A stretch of 64,000 nt of DNA, from the NCBI GenBank assembly GCA_030068145.1, contig JAPJBO010000442.1:1-64000 (forward strand), written 5' to 3'. The DNA is from Diplonema papillatum (lineage: Eukaryota; Euglenozoa; Diplonemea; Diplonemida; Diplonemidae). Below the pieces are notes generated by a model, which was given only the letters and a program-made list of their open reading frames with translations, was not told the DNA's origin and did not search any database. This document shows positions 43,108-55,530 of the stretch, piece after piece; positions within the stretch are counted from its first letter, which is position 1; every line of letters begins with the position of its first letter. A program made the position numbers and the translations under genes.

Positions 43108-43702
43108 TCCAACTGCTGTGTTTTCCCCCTCACGCGCCCTTTGCCGGACAACTGCTGGTTCTCCCACCTCTCTGCTGCACCCTCCACCCTCTGGAACATC
43201 TGGCTCGGAATCTATACACGGTGCGCAGTGATCCACGCTAGTGCGGTGTGCACAGTGACACGATAGCGCATGGTGGTGCATAGTGATCCACAGTGGAGGA
43301 CAAGTGGTGGCACTAATTTTCGGGCCCTCAACGACTTTGCAGGGCTGGCTGGGGTGGCTGGACAGGCTGGACCACCACACGACGCACTTGTTAGCTGTTT
43401 TTTTTGGGACATAACTAGTTATATTTCTAACAAGTGATGTAACAAGTGGTCACTTGTTATAACAAGTGCCACTTGTTATATAACAAGTGATCACTTGTTA
43501 TATAACAAGTGATCACTTGTTATATAACAAGTGATTGCTTGTTATATAACAAGTGATTGCTTGTTATATAACAAGTGATTGCTTGTTATAACAAGTGTTT
43601 GGTTGCAATTTCATGAGGAACCTGGGGTTTGTACCTACCTACGAGAGAAAGTCACGTGATCTGCAAGACACTCGGCTTTTGGCAAACAAACGGTTGCTGT
43701 AA

Positions 43703-44966
43703 GGGACGCCGGATTACTACCCGGGCGGGCCAACTGCCCGCCCAAAGGGGGGGGAAAATGTTTCTTGGGGGGGGGGGACCCACCCACCCCCAAATCTCCC
43801 GAGCCCGTGGGAATTTTTTTTTGAGTTTCCAATTTCACCACCTGCCTTCTTGGCTTCCGACACCGCCATACACAGCTGAAATGTACGGGTTTGGTTTGTT
43901 CTGGAAAGTCGAAATAAGGGGGGGTTCGGGGGGCAAAGCCCCCCGGCCGAACGGTACGGCTCTATCAGGTCCAAGTTGCACTGCCCCTCCCCAAAAAACA
44001 TCAACGTAATGGCCCAAACTTGGGCCATTACATCAATGTAACGGGCAGAATTTGACGGAAAACCACTGTTACATCAATGTAATGGGCCAAATTTGACCGA
44101 AATCCACTGTTACATCGATGTAATGGGCAGAATCTGACGGAAAACCACTGTTACATCGATGTAATGGGCAGAATTTGACGGAAAACCACTGTTACATCAA
44201 TGTAATGGCCCAAATTTGACGGAAAACCACTGTTACATCAATGTAATGGCCAAATTTGACGGAAAACCACTGTTACATCGATGTAATGGGCAAATTTGAC
44301 GGAAAACCACTGTTACATCAATGTAATGGCCCAAATTTGACGGAAAACCACTGTTACATCGATGTAATGGGCAGAATCTGACGGAAAACCACTGTTACAT
44401 CAATGTAATGGGCCAAATTGACGGAAAACCACTGTTACATGTAATGGGCAGAATCTGCGGCCATTACATCGATGTAACAGTGGTGCCCATTACATCGATG
44501 TAACAGTGTTTCCGTCAAATTTGGGCCATTACATTGATGTAACAGTGGTTTTCGGTCAAATTCTGCCCATTACATTGATGTAACAGTGGTTTTCGGTCAG
44601 ATTTGGCCATTACATTGATGTAACAGTGGTTTTCCGTCAAATTCTGCCCATTACATCGATGTAACAGTGGTTTTCGGTCAGATTTGGGCCATTACATTGA
44701 TGTAACAGTGGTTTTCTGTGAAATTCGGCCCATTACAGTGATGTAACAGTGGTTTTCCGCCAGATTTGGCCCATTACATTGATGTAACAGCGGTTTTCGG
44801 TCAGATTTGGGCCATTACATTGATGCAACAGTGGGTTTCCGTCGGAAAATCTTCATGCAGTTTTGGGGAAAAAATATTCCCACCAGAGGGGGGGGGGGAC
44901 CCACCCACCAAAATTTTGGCGAAAGTAGTGGGCAGTTGGCCCGCCCGGGTAATAATCCGCTGTCCC
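43703..44966. mobile_element. Nested PIF/Harbinger-like element with TAA target duplication
   Basis: The TIRs start GGGACGCCGGATTACTACCC and continue to CAACTGCCC (43703-43739, inverse at about 44930-44966) with three mismatches. TAA flanks both ends (43700-43702 and 44967-44969). A three-base TWA duplication and GGG-starting TIRs are typical of PIF/Harbinger. The interior is the inverted satellite at 44008-44850; there is no transposase. Confidence 0.75.
44008..44850. repeat. About 41-bp satellite arranged as a large palindrome
   Basis: The unit is CCACTGTTACATCGATGTAA plus TGGGCAGAATTTGACGGAAAA, with a TTACATCGATGTAA palindrome inside. The array points one way from 44008 to about 44455 and the opposite way from about 44460 to 44850, so the two halves form one large foldback. 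Confidence 0.9.
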
Positions 44967-46153
44967 TAAGCACGCTTGGCATTTGCACACCCGAACCGCT
45001 CATTCGGGGTTCTTCTGTGGGTCGAAGTTTCTTGTCGTGTGAAAACCCCCGGGCCGGGGTACCACCACGGCCAAACGAGTGTGATTTCGTGCTTTTTTGA
45101 CATCTTCGCCGAAGGCGGTGACCGTACTCCAGGTATTACACATCACCTCCACTGTGGCATGACACCAAATTTACGGCCAAAAAGCTGCACAACTGCGTAT
45201 TTGATGCACCACAGCCAAAAAAGGATGGTTTTCGGCCTGTTAACGAACGTTAACAAAATCACGGGGCTTTGCCTATTTCGGGGAGCGAGATTGACTGTTA
45301 CCGCTACGCCTTCCTGAAGCCCGAGACTGCCAGAAAATTACCCCTACTGGCAGCACACAACATCTGGCGGGCAGAAAAACACTCAGGGGACCATAATATC
45401 CCACCCAGATGCTCCAGAAAAGTCCAAGGTCCGTACACTCAGGGTGGTGCACCCAAGAAAGCTGCCATGTTCTAGCAAGAATATTTCCCTTGTCGACTTG
45501 TTGGAGCACACAGAGAACGACATCCAGGGTGGTTACGACCCCAGAACACACCCTCGGATCACAAGACTGGGACACTGGACTCAGAATAGTGTTGAAAACC
45601 ATCCTATGCCTTCTCAATCAAGCTGGTCCCGGGTGCGTAACGGTAGCGTAACGGTAGTGTAACGGTAGCATGCACAGGTTTTCGGTACCGGGGATAACCA
45701 AATTCCGCAAGATTACACCAGAACTGCACCTAAAATTGACTGCGTGCAGTCAGAGTACTGCAAGAGTCCAGATGTCAGCCAGCAAAGCGGCACAGAGAAA
45801 AGCCGAAGAATGGTGGCCATCGTGAGCAGCTGCAGCAGGCCAGCACCACCGCACAAATTCGAGGGATGGGCTGAAAAACTGCGTAGCCGAGAGCGGGCGG
45901 AACTGAGCAACGCAGTGCGGGAGTTCCATCCAGAAACCCTGTTTGCGACTGGGAGCAGTCCGTGAAAGCGGAGGGGTCTTCTTCTTGGGGAGAGCCGGAA
46001 GAGCAATTCGCCGAGGCAATTCGAGCCGTTTTCACTGGACAGTGTCCGGCCTCTCTGACGATCGCCGTGCTTGGTTCAAGCAGATCCAAGGGTAAAGACG
46101 AGCTTCCCCTTCGGTGTCCAGAAGTACAACGCTGGGGGGCAAGTGCTTGGTAT

Positions 46154-46410
46154 TCAAACTGTGATGTCTCGTGCGCACTCTCTCGTCCTTGGTGGTGGCC
46201 TGGGCACGCCCTTCGAAGGCGTCCCACCAGCACGTCCGATCCTTTCCTCCCCATACGTGGAAAATACGTCCATCCCCCAGACCTCATCATTGAAGGCGTG
46301 CCTGTTCGTCCCCAACTGCGACTCGAGCACGAGCATCGTCTCTGTACCCGCACGACCTCTGGTGGAACGGCTCTCCTTACCGCAGCGGATCCTGTAGCTA
46401 CCTGTGTCAA
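46154..46410 (-). pseudogene. Decayed fragment of the RT-associated protein
   Basis: The minus-strand peptide with GTETMLVLESQLGTNRHAF then WGMDVFSTYG closely matches residues about 670-703 of the RT protein at 33091-36195 (GTETMEVLETQLTTARHEF then WGMDLFPTYG). Similarity covers roughly 50 residues and then breaks. It shows that another copy of the RT element, or of this part, once lay inside the 43378-46893 element. Confidence 0.7.
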
Positions 46411-47049
46411 AACGTGTCAACCTGTACCTCCCAGTCTGTCCTTCCTTCTCAGCCTCTATCTTCGTCTTCGGGGCATAACCGAACACGGGACCGCTCTGCG
46501 CAAGGTAGGGCCATAATAGCGTAGCCCCCTCCCCGCCATGGCCGGCTGCAGGGAAAGTGGTCGTCACAAAGGAAATACCCCGAAACTCCCCGAATTTCCC
46601 CGAACTCCCCGATACTTTTGTCTGGACCAGGTGGAGCCTTGTGTCTTGCAGATCACTGATTTTCTCTCGTAGGTAGGTGCAAACCCCAGGTTCCTTATGA
46701 AATTGCAACCAAACACTTGTTATAACAAGCAATCACTTGTTATATAACAAGCAAACACTTGTTATATAACAAGCAAACACTTGTTATATAACAAGTGATC
46801 ACTTGTTATATAACAAGTGGCACTTGTTATACATTTTCACTTGTTAGGTCACTTGTTATATAACAAGTGATTGTGCATGACAAGTGCGTCGTGCACTGGG
46901 GGGGGGGGGGGGGGGGTCTGGGGGGTCGACAAACACGTGCTCGGCACCCCGGTGCAAAAGACGGGTACCCGTCCATCTACATGGACTATTGCTCTAGGCC
47001 GAAATCCCCTTATAAATCCCTGTTGGCATACTTTCAAAAAAAAAAAAAA

Positions 47050-47690
47050 AATGCACATACCTTTGTGCCAGGAAAAAAGGTCTTCGCAGGTCGGAGGTTC
47101 ACGATTGGAACGTCAATTCGATCACCACTGGCCACACAGACTTCGACATCTGCGCTTGTTGTCTCCTGTAGCACAACTGCACGAGTTCCCTGAATCAGGT
47201 TGTCACCTTCTTTGAAGTAGATAGGTTTCTGGAGGGTGACTGCATCCCCTGGCTTGAAAAGCTGGGAGTTGTTCACTCTGTCGCACTCATTGTATGCCAC
47301 CTGAGCAAACCTGCAGAGCTTTGTCATCTTGTCAATGATCGTGTCGAGGTCTTTGGTGTCGAGTGGAATATTCTTGAAGCGCGACCCGCATGTGAGGCGC
47401 ATGTGGGGGGTTTTCATGATGTCCGATCGACCTTTGCAGTAAAACTCGACCACGCTGCATGGCGGCCTCCAAGAGCCGTTTACAGAGTAGCGGCAGGACC
47501 CGTCTTTCTCCCAGCCCTCAAACACAATGTCGTCGCCGTCGGAGTCAAAAAACTGGACGAAGCGTGGGCTTCCGCTTTTTCGCACACTCTTGCGCTGGCG
47601 CTCATCGAACTTCAGTGTTGCCGGGAGTGCAGACCAAGCCTGTCGTGTTGTTCGCGTAGAAAGTTGGCTTGAGTCCGGTCTTTCTTCGGA
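47050..47690 (-). CDS. Exon of an unidentified protein
   Basis: An open frame on the minus strand has mixed, protein-like composition: QRKSVRKSGSPRFVQFFDSD, then VVEFYCKGRSDIMK, then LDTIIDKMTKLCRFAQVAYN, and a beta-rich end (QGTRAVVLQETTSADVEVCV). It finishes at FFPGTK, where the minus strand reads AAAG followed by GTATGTGC, a plausible donor before a T-run. The frame stays open upstream past 47585 to the edge of the G-run repeat at 47742, so the 5' boundary is approximate. About 210 codons. No domain is recognised; the end might be an SH3/KOW-like barrel, which is a guess. Confidence 0.5.
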
Positions 47691-47741
47691 TGGAGTTCTT
47701 TGTAGTTGTGGAAAAAGGGAGTTACGACGAGTTTTTTTGGG

Positions 47742-48410
47742 GGGGTGGTTTGCAAGAACGTGCTTGGAATGGGTATGTGCTCAACACCGCACTGGTCCCG
47801 TCTGCGCCGTGTTTCGGTCCTTTAAGCCACGGACACATAAGGCGGACCATCATCAGCGTGGAACCTGAGTGTCTGCAGACAGGACTGCGGTGTGAGTCTG
47901 GTTTGTCAGGCGGCTGTTCGTAGCTCGTCACAGCCAGGACCACCCGTGCTACTAGAGCACAGGCGAATCCGTCACGGGGAGAAGGCCCCTACAACCGTGT
48001 CTGAGCAATCAGTTAAAAAACTCAGGGCACTCGCCCTGATTGTGACTGCGACTCGCTAGGCAGCACTGACTTGTCTTCTTCTTACGGTGGCAATCTGCGA
48101 AGTAAACTCCGCAGAGCACAGTGGACATGGGGTTGCCGTGTGCAGCACCAATGGTTGAAGTACCAAAAGGAAAAGAGTGCGAGGAAGTAATCCTGTGTGC
48201 TGAGGGCAGCAAGTCGCGTTACGCGAAGTACCCTACTGGAATGGGGGGATTGCAAGAACGTGCTTGGAATGGGTATGTGCTCAACACCGCACTGGTCCCG
48301 TCTGCGCCGTGTTTCGGTCCTTTAGGCCACGGACACATAAGGCGGACCAACATCAGCGTGGAACCTGAGTGTCTGCAGACAGGACTGCGGTGTGAGTCTG
48401 GTTTGGGGGG
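47742..48410 (+). repeat. G-run dispersed repeat, copies B and C in tandem
   Basis: 47742-48178 matches 23818-24249 almost base for base. After about 60 bp more, 48243-48410 repeats the first 170 bp and ends in a G-rich tract. A more distant relative lies at about 49040-49140 (CGCTTGGAATGGACATGTGA). Confidence 0.8.
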
Positions 48411-50125
48411 GTGGGGGGTGGGTTGATATTACAAGTGCTTGCCCTGAAAGAAGGATCGTGGCACAGGTCGGTGCTAGAAAAGTGCCAGTGAGCACGATGC
48501 GTTTTGTTACCAAACCCGAATCTCCTCCTCAATAAATTTGGACCGTTTACATGGCCCGGCAAACCCGCCTACATGATTGAGCCGGTCCATCCCTATTTCC
48601 TGGAAGTGCTATCAAACTGCCTGCTGATGTCTACCAGCAGCCCAGCGCTGCCTGTGAAAGCGAAGGCAAAGGTGTAGTGACAGTTTTCGCCGTGTATGGT
48701 GAGCGGCATCGAATTCATATGTCACACAACACATACACGTATAGGCGACACAGCTGCAACCCCAAAGGCAACAAAAGGAGCATACCACTCGGCTGGTGTT
48801 CCTCTTGGGGACCAAAATACACGAGTCCATGTTGATGCGGAGAGCGACGGTGTCGTTCTCACGGTCGCCTTGCTCGCACCCAACTACATTCTGTCGTGTT
48901 TCAGAAGCTGCTTGCGCCCGAGACTGTGTAGCAGAATGTAGCAGAATTAGACTGACGGTCTAATTCTGCCAACCAGAGAAGAGAGCATCGAAAAAGACAG
49001 TATGATGAGTATGTCACCGCTTGCGACGAGCGGTGTAAGTCCCAGTTGGGGTACCAAAGGGAAATAGCGGTGGCATGTCGCATTTTGCGGAGTACCGCTT
49101 GGAATGGACATGTGATCAACACTGGTCGTAATAAACACGGGTGGGAGAGGAGGAGCATACATTGTATTCTGTGTCGTTCTGCAAGCCACTTACCCGAAGC
49201 CACATTTCGCACCTTACGCACTTGTGGATTTGATCCTGCTGGTGATGAACCGACTATCGGGATTGGATCGCCTACTATGCTTGCGGTATTGGTACTGCGG
49301 CTACTCTCAATCCGGATGCATTTTACACCATACTCGTTTGCGAAGAGAGTGTCGTCCTTTAAAAGATGCTCATTGGACTAGTTCCTCTTCGCTTGCTGAA
49401 AGAGCGCAAACCTCCCGAGAAGAGCGGAGAAAATAATACTCGCTCAGACTACTCCCATGCAGTCACCACATTCAATTGCGAAATGAAGGTTGTGCTTCGA
49501 TGGTATGGATCGCAGAGGAGGAGGGTTCATTGAAGTTCGATACAGCAGGTAACAGCATCGTAGCACACGTCGTTTTTGAAATGCTGAATCATTTTCTCCT
49601 CCACGAAGCTGGAGCAGCTCCCCGAAAGAAGCCACAGTGACAGTGGTGAGCCCGACTCGCTAGAGCCTCAAATACATATTGGTGGCCACATTGTTCGAAG
49701 TAAAAGCGTTCACTGAGAATTCTGCTCACGGTGTTGTGAGATCGCGTGATGCAGTTGAGCAAGGAAAGATTGAATGGACCAATCAAAATAGAACATGATC
49801 TACTTGAGTCTAGAACTAACTCCGGGATGAGGCTAGCAACGTTTGCTAATACACACAAATATATATCAACAGATGAAGAAACGCTGGTGGTGCTTGCTCG
49901 CTTGCTGTCAGGAACTGATAGCGCAATGATATTCCCGGTATCCTTCGGAACCCAAATAACACATGCGGTTGTAAAGGAGCCAGGTTTGCCTGTGTGGCAG
50001 TTCAGCCGTTGAATATCCAAAGCGATGTCATATGCAGACGACGGCAACCCGGCAGGCTTCACGGCAACTAAGCCTCGGCCGATGTCGGGTAAGTGTGCCT
50101 TATAATTGTGTGGCAAGACATCCGA
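48411..50125. other. No firm gene
   Basis: The hairpin at 48941-48969 is the only structural feature. A minus-strand frame at 49589-50116 has no recognisable domain, lacks coding-like composition and is not called. Confidence 0.45.
48941..48969. repeat. Short hairpin repeat, copy 2 (perfect)
   Basis: GCAGAATTAGAC and GTCTAATTCTGC form a perfect 12-bp stem around TGACG. Compare 36783-36811. Confidence 0.75.
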
Positions 50126-50724
50126 CTAGCTGGTAGGCGAGTCCTCGCAGCTGTTGAAGGTATCACGGAAAACAACGTCCATGAAAAGTTCCCGCATGAA
50201 GATTGTGAGCTCGGCAAAATCAATCTCACCGATGGACTCCAGATCAACGATGTCGAAGGCTTCTCTTATAGCATCGCTAGGCGGGGGTGTTGACCCCAGC
50301 TTGTCGGCGAGGGTTTGCACAATTGGCACAGCGTGTGAGCGAGGGATAACATCCCCGCTTCCTTTGATGTTGCACTGGTCGCACGCAGTGAGCACCAGTG
50401 TTCTCCAAATCTCTGGACACGATTGCATGGCAAAGACGTTCTCCGCATTGAAGCCAGGACCAAACTTTGGTACGCCGAGGTCCGTTATGTGCTTGATTCT
50501 GTTGCGCCGCGCATCCTCGCTCATGCGATCCATGCGCACGACGAATTCACGAATTGCATGTGGTGGTGGTGTCATCTTCATATTGATCCCGCTCATGCCG
50601 CCGACTCCCCTGTGAATTTGTGTGGAATCCATGCTGTTCATGTACTCTTCATGCACACACGGATAAAAACCTTCGTAAGTCCATGCTTGAAGTATCTCGA
50701 TTCCGAAATCGTGAGCTTCCGCGC
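50126..50724 (-). CDS. EF-hand-containing protein, last exon
   Basis: The frame begins after an acceptor-like TTTGCGCAG (exon start 50724), reads AEAHDFGIEILQAWTYEGFY and on, and stops after CEDSPTS. Near the C-terminus the segment AIREAFDIVDLESIGEIDFA contains a 12-residue EF-hand loop (DLESIGEIDFAE) with Asp1, Glu3, Gly6, Ile8 and Glu12 in place but Ile at position 5. Calcium binding may therefore be weak. It lies 235 bp downstream of the coiled-coil/PDZ exon on the same strand. The splice phases of the two do not join directly, so a small exon between them or a separate gene is required. Confidence 0.6.
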
Positions 50725-50959
50725 CTGCGCAAAGTCAAAACATAGCCAACCTCAACACGATCTTCTTTCGCTGTTGACAGTTTCGAGTCCGGTCCTGGTT
50801 CCTTGGAGAGTGAGGGTAAACGGTGAGAGTCTTGAAAACTCGTCGAATCAAAATGCGCTTGAAAGGTCCGGCGAGATTCATTCTGTTCCCAAGTGTGTCT
50901 GGTGTGGGAATGAGATGTGCAGCCCTTCGCAGCATGGCAGTCTTGTCGAAAGTACATAC

Positions 50960-53955
50960 CTGCCTTTTTTCGATACGCGACTCCTCGCCAACCAAGATCC
51001 TGAGGTCTTCCTGCGATCTTCGGTTTTAGTGTAGTCGAGGAGCTTCTTTTTCCATTCGGCGATGAACTTCTCGTCGGTCACGACGAACAGCGAGATTTCG
51101 ACGTTCTCGAAGGCGTGCCCGCGGGGCCCGATGGCTTGCAGGAAGTCCCCGCGCGTGACGATGTTCCACGTGCCGATGGGGTTCCGGACTTGCAGAATGA
51201 GCATGCCGGCGCGGATGCCCGCCCGGGCGGCCGCGCCGTCGTGGACGACCTCGCTGACGACCACCGCGGGCTCCGGGTCGTTCTTCGAGGGGCCCTTCAC
51301 CTTTATCTGCAGCGAACCTTCGGTGCCGAAGGGTCGCTCGATGCGGCGCCAGTGCCGGTCGAGGAACTTCCGCGCCCGCTCCTCCTGCTTGGCGATGGCC
51401 TCCCGGTCCATGTCCTGCGAGCGCATGATTTCGAGCAGGGTCTTCTCCGCGTTGCGGTTGCCGTACACTTCCAAGAGCTGCCGCCGCAGGAGTTCAAGCT
51501 CCTCGTTCTGCTTCTCGATGACCGCTTGCAGCGCGGCTATCTGAGCTTCCCGCTCCCGCAGCATCGCTGCGTACTCGTCGTTCCTCGCGGCCTCGTTCTC
51601 TAACTCGATGATGCGCAGCTCTAGCTCGGCTCTCTCGCGCTCGTGCTCGGCGGTGTCGGGCTTCGACTGCAGCTGCGACCGCGCCTTCGCCAGCTCTTTG
51701 TCGAGGCGCGTTTTTTCGGCCTCCGCCTTCGCGCGCTTCGCCTTCTCCTGCCTTATTTCGGCGGCCAGCGCCTCGGACTTCGACGCGTTCTCGTGCAGCA
51801 GCGTGTTCAGCTTGTCGACCTCTTTTCCCTTCGCGCTGCTCTGCGCCTCCACCTCCCGCACTTTGTCGTCGCGCGCCAACAACTCGCGCCGCACGCGTTC
51901 CGCGTCCTGCGAGTCGGAAGCCAGGCGGGTCCTTTCAGCTTCGAGGTCCGCTTGCAGGCGGTTCACGTCGGCTTCCAGCTTCTGCCGCTCTTTCGCCGCG
52001 GCGCTCTCGACGTGCCGCTTTTGCGCTTCGAATTCGTCGTGCGCGCTGCGCATCTGCGCGCTCAGCCTGTCGTCGGCGAGGGTCAACTCCCTTTGATGCG
52101 AATCGACTTGGTCGCGAAGGCTGGCCTCGTTCTCACGCAGTTCCCGGAGAGCCCTGTCGCGGGCGGCCTCCACGTCCGCGAGCTGCCTCTGCAGCGCACC
52201 CTTGTCGTCTTCGTTCCTGCGCCCGAACTCGGAGCTCAGCGTGTTGATCTTCCTCTCGAATTCGTCGCGCAGCTTCTCGGCTTCCCGCTCGCTGTCCGCT
52301 TTCAGGACGCCGTACCGCCGCTGGAAATCGTCGTGCATGTGCGACTCGCGTCTTTGCGCTTCGTCCTGCAGCTGGCCCAGCTTCGAGGCGTGCTCTGCTT
52401 CGACTCGCTTCATCTTCGCGGTCAGCGCAGCTTCCACTTCCTGCAGCCTGTTCTGCGCGTTTTCGTCCGCTTTTGCAACCTTCAGTGTGGTTTCCGTGCG
52501 CTGCTTCGCGAGGTCGTCCAGTGCCTTCGCTTCGCTGTCGGAGGTCTCCTTCAATTGCGCCTTGAGCTTGGTCTGCCGCTCCGTCGACACCTTCTGGATG
52601 AGGAGAGCGTTCATCACCGCGGTGCACTCGCGGTAGTACATCGCCAGGATGTCGAGCAAACTCGGGGCGAGGGCCCGTCGGATGTACGATTCGCTCGCTT
52701 CGATCTCGCCGAGCCCCGCCCGGTGCTGCCTGTGGACGAGGTGCTTCAGCTGCGAGACGGTTTTCGCCATCTCCGCGTTCCTTGCCGACAGCTCGGCTTC
52801 GAGGTGGGCCAGGTCCCTGGCGTGGCCCTTCGAGGCCTGCTCCGCGCTGCGCGTCCACTCCTGCTTCACGGCGGCGACGTCGTCCACGAGGGACCGCTTC
52901 GCCTTGTCGAGCTCCTGGTTCGCGATTTTATACTTTCTGGACCACTCGCCGTCGACTCGGGCCAGCTTCTCGTCGTGCTCGTTCGCCTGCTTCACCAAGC
53001 TCGCCTTCGCCGCGGCCAGCTCGGTGCCGTGCGCTTTCGACTGGTCCAGCCGCTCACTGCGCGCTGCGGCGAGCTCGTCGAGGGCGGCCTGCAGCTTCGC
53101 GTTCCACCCCTTCTCCAGCTCCGCGACGATGTCTTCGTAGTTCTGCTTCAGGTGCTCGCCCTCCCGCGCCCGGGCGTCGGCCATGCGGGCGTGCACTTTG
53201 AGGGCCTCCTCGCGCTCCATCAGCTCGCCGTGCAGCCGCTTCTGCTCGTCGAGGGCTGCCTCCAGGCCGGCGGCGGCCTTCTCCTTCTCGCGCACGGCGG
53301 CCTTGAGCCCCGTGCGCTCGCCCTCGAGCCGCTTCACGGTCGCCTGGGCGTCGAGCGCGCGCCTTTCGAACGCGGCGCCGCCTTTGCGCAGCGCGTTGCA
53401 CTCGTGCTGCAGCTGCTCGTGGGCGGCCTGCAGGTGGGCATGGCCCCTGCGGAGGTCTGCCAGCTCCGCCGCAAGCGCCTCGACCGCCTCCTTCGCACGT
53501 CCCGACAGCGGCGGCTGGTGCTGCAGCGCGACTTCCGACGCGGTGATGCCCTTCTGGATGTGCCGCGCCAGGTGCCGGAGGGTACCCGCCACATCGGTAG
53601 GTCTGCCCAGCAAGTCCGGCGCGTCGCCGGCGGCGGCGTCGTGGGGCGGCGAGCGCCGGCCTTCGAAGGAACGGGGCGGCGGCAGATTCGCGGGCTGCAT
53701 CCCGCCGGTGTGCGGCGGCGGCGTGTGCGCGGCGCGCGCCGCGAAGGACAGGCGGGGCGTCGTGTTGCCGGCCTTCGAGACGGACGCCGTCTGCTTCTCG
53801 AGCTGCAGGACCTTCGAAAACAGGTCGTCCTGGTGCGGCAGGGTGTTCGGCTCGGGTTGCCCGGCGTGCGCCCACGCCAGCGGGCCGCACCGCGGTGTGT
53901 CGTAGGCCGAGGTCGGCCGGCTCGTGGCCCGGTACAGAGCCGATGTGACGTCATC
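50960..53955 (-). CDS. Large coiled-coil protein with C-terminal PDZ domain (main exon)
   Basis: The exon is bounded by GGTACAG (acceptor-like) and AAGGCAG followed by GTATGTAC (donor-like), about 998 codons. Residues 1-85 are Pro/Thr/Ala-rich. Residues about 130-860 are a near-continuous coiled coil, very rich in Ala, Glu, Arg, Lys and Gln. A PDZ-like domain follows at about 880-960 (SLQIKVKG, then VVVSEVVHDGAAARAGIRAG, then EISLFV), with the AARAGIRAGM turn typical of PDZ folds. An internal ATG at 53700 could be a start, but the frame is open and protein-like above it. Long coiled coils with a PDZ domain suggest a scaffold in the cytoskeleton, basal body or membrane cortex. That role is inference. 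GC content is much higher than in the flanks. Confidence 0.75.
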
Positions 53956-53959
53956 CTGT

Positions 53960-54070
53960 ACCGATTAATGTGAATGACAATGGATGACAGTGAATGACAT
54001 TGAATGACAGTGAATGACATTGAATGTCAGTGAATGACATTGAATGACATTGAATGGCAGTGACTATCTC
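53960..54070. repeat. 10-bp microsatellite (TGAATGACAT/G)n, about 10 units
   Basis: Units TGAATGACAT and TGAATGACAG alternate. It lies in the intron just upstream of the coiled-coil/PDZ exon. Confidence 0.85.
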
Positions 54071-55530
54071 ATGCTCGAAAGATGCATTATGGATCGGCCG
54101 TGTGCCAATGACAATGCAAGAGCCAAGACCGTTCTTCATCCATGGACTCGTTCCAGATCCGAGTTAGCATCCTCGTATGCGAGCAAGCAAAGAGGAAGAT
54201 GAGCCAACCACCTTGAGCCGAGTTTGCACAGTGCCCCAAGTAACGTCTTTCTAGAAGCTAAGGTGGAACTGAGGAAACAAATGCCAGCTTCCCATTGACT
54301 GTCCACAGAACGCAATACAGCCCAATTGTACACAAACTCCGACATTTGCATAAAAAGGATCGCCGACTGATAGCAGCTTGGGCTTCCTGCCACATATCAC
54401 CTGCGACTTCAGAGAAGCGAAAGACAGGGGGAAATGCATACGCTGTCGGCCTCCTTCGACTGGAGGGACAACTTCAAGAGCGCTGAGTTTGGAAGCTGGG
54501 AAGCCTCCATTCCGACATTTATTGATGAACCCCCTTATTGCCTCGTGGTAGGAGGAACCCCGAACCCACCCGAGACGAAGAGTCCTGTTCACAGAAAATG
54601 GGTTCATGATGTGACGATCAAAGTCACGAACGATGTTGTGTGTTTGAACAAGATGGAGGCTTCACAGAGGAACCCCCCACCGCGCTGGAAGGGAAGCTGC
54701 CCATCTGAGGAAACAGAGCCCGTTAGTACCGGGGCCGATCTGGCTGGTGGGTGAGCCCGTTTCGCGGGGGAGCACCGTCTTGACGCGTCGCGGGCTCCTT
54801 CTTGGCAATTGCACGGCCTAGGCGGCTAGCGTCTTGATGGGAAACTTCAGCTCCACTTACTTGTGGGCCTTCATGAAAACTCCAATTGAAGCTTTGTGGT
54901 TATTGATGCTTGCGGCCGGATTGTAGTGCAGAAGCAGTTGAATTCCGTCCGCAAAACGTGATCTCGTTTGACGGGCAAAAAACTCAAACCCGTGCACTGC
55001 ACCACCTCTTGTTTTTCACTTCAATTCGTACCCTTCTGCGAAACGTGCACGATCGGAAAAAGATAAAGCAGAGAAGACAATTCGTACATATTTCTACTTG
55101 TGTCTGAGTGTACTAATGTCGCACAGATACGTTCTGTTCGCTCTAGAATATGCCCCAGCCGGGAAACATAGCAAGGTTTGCTTCTACCGAAGGGCAGAGG
55201 TGTGATGTGTCATCTAGAAGCTGGGCATGGGTCGTCCACACGGCCTCGACCCCATCTGTGTCTTATCAACAGAATGTGGATCTGTGCCGTAGCATGCACC
55301 TTCATTCAAGCGCGGCGCTGGATAAAAGGCTAAAAACTGAACAGGCCTCGTTCGGATATTTTCCAGCTTAAAACGGTTCGGTTCGTTGACTTTTCTCTTT
55401 TGGCAACGGTCCTGCCGCATGTCCACCGTTCAGCAACCGTGTGAGTTACACGAGGCCGACTTGTCGTGGCAATGGCCACAAGCATGTGCGGGACCAACAC
55501 ACTGAAAGCATCCGCTTCCGAAGACCGCTA
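54071..55530. other. Probable intron/intergenic DNA
   Basis: It may hold the first exon of the coiled-coil/PDZ gene, but no frame is convincing. No repeats are seen. Confidence 0.4.

Larger units (their letters stand above)
43378..46893. mobile_element. 3.5-kb TIR element with palindromic subterminal repeats
   Basis: The outermost inverted match is CACGACGCACTTGT (43378-43391 and 46880-46893). Inside are arrays of the palindrome CACTTGTTATATAACAAGTG at both ends (43430-43600 and 46705-46870), then a further inverted block containing GAACCTGGGGTTTG and ACCTACCTACGAGAGAAA (43617-43690 and about 46617-46700). The interior holds the nested element at 43703-44966 and a decayed piece of the RT-associated protein at 46154-46410. 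No transposase is recognised. Confidence 0.75.

Noticed and set aside
45775..46410. 211-codon minus-strand frame
   Set aside because: It is out of frame with the RT-like fragment at 46154-46410 and has no domain.
49589..50116. Possible 175-codon gene on the minus strand
   Set aside because: No domain, no codon bias like that of its neighbours, and no splice or start context.
51643..53973. Plus-strand frame of 776 codons opposite the coiled-coil exon
   Set aside because: Shadow frame produced by high GC at third positions of the real gene.
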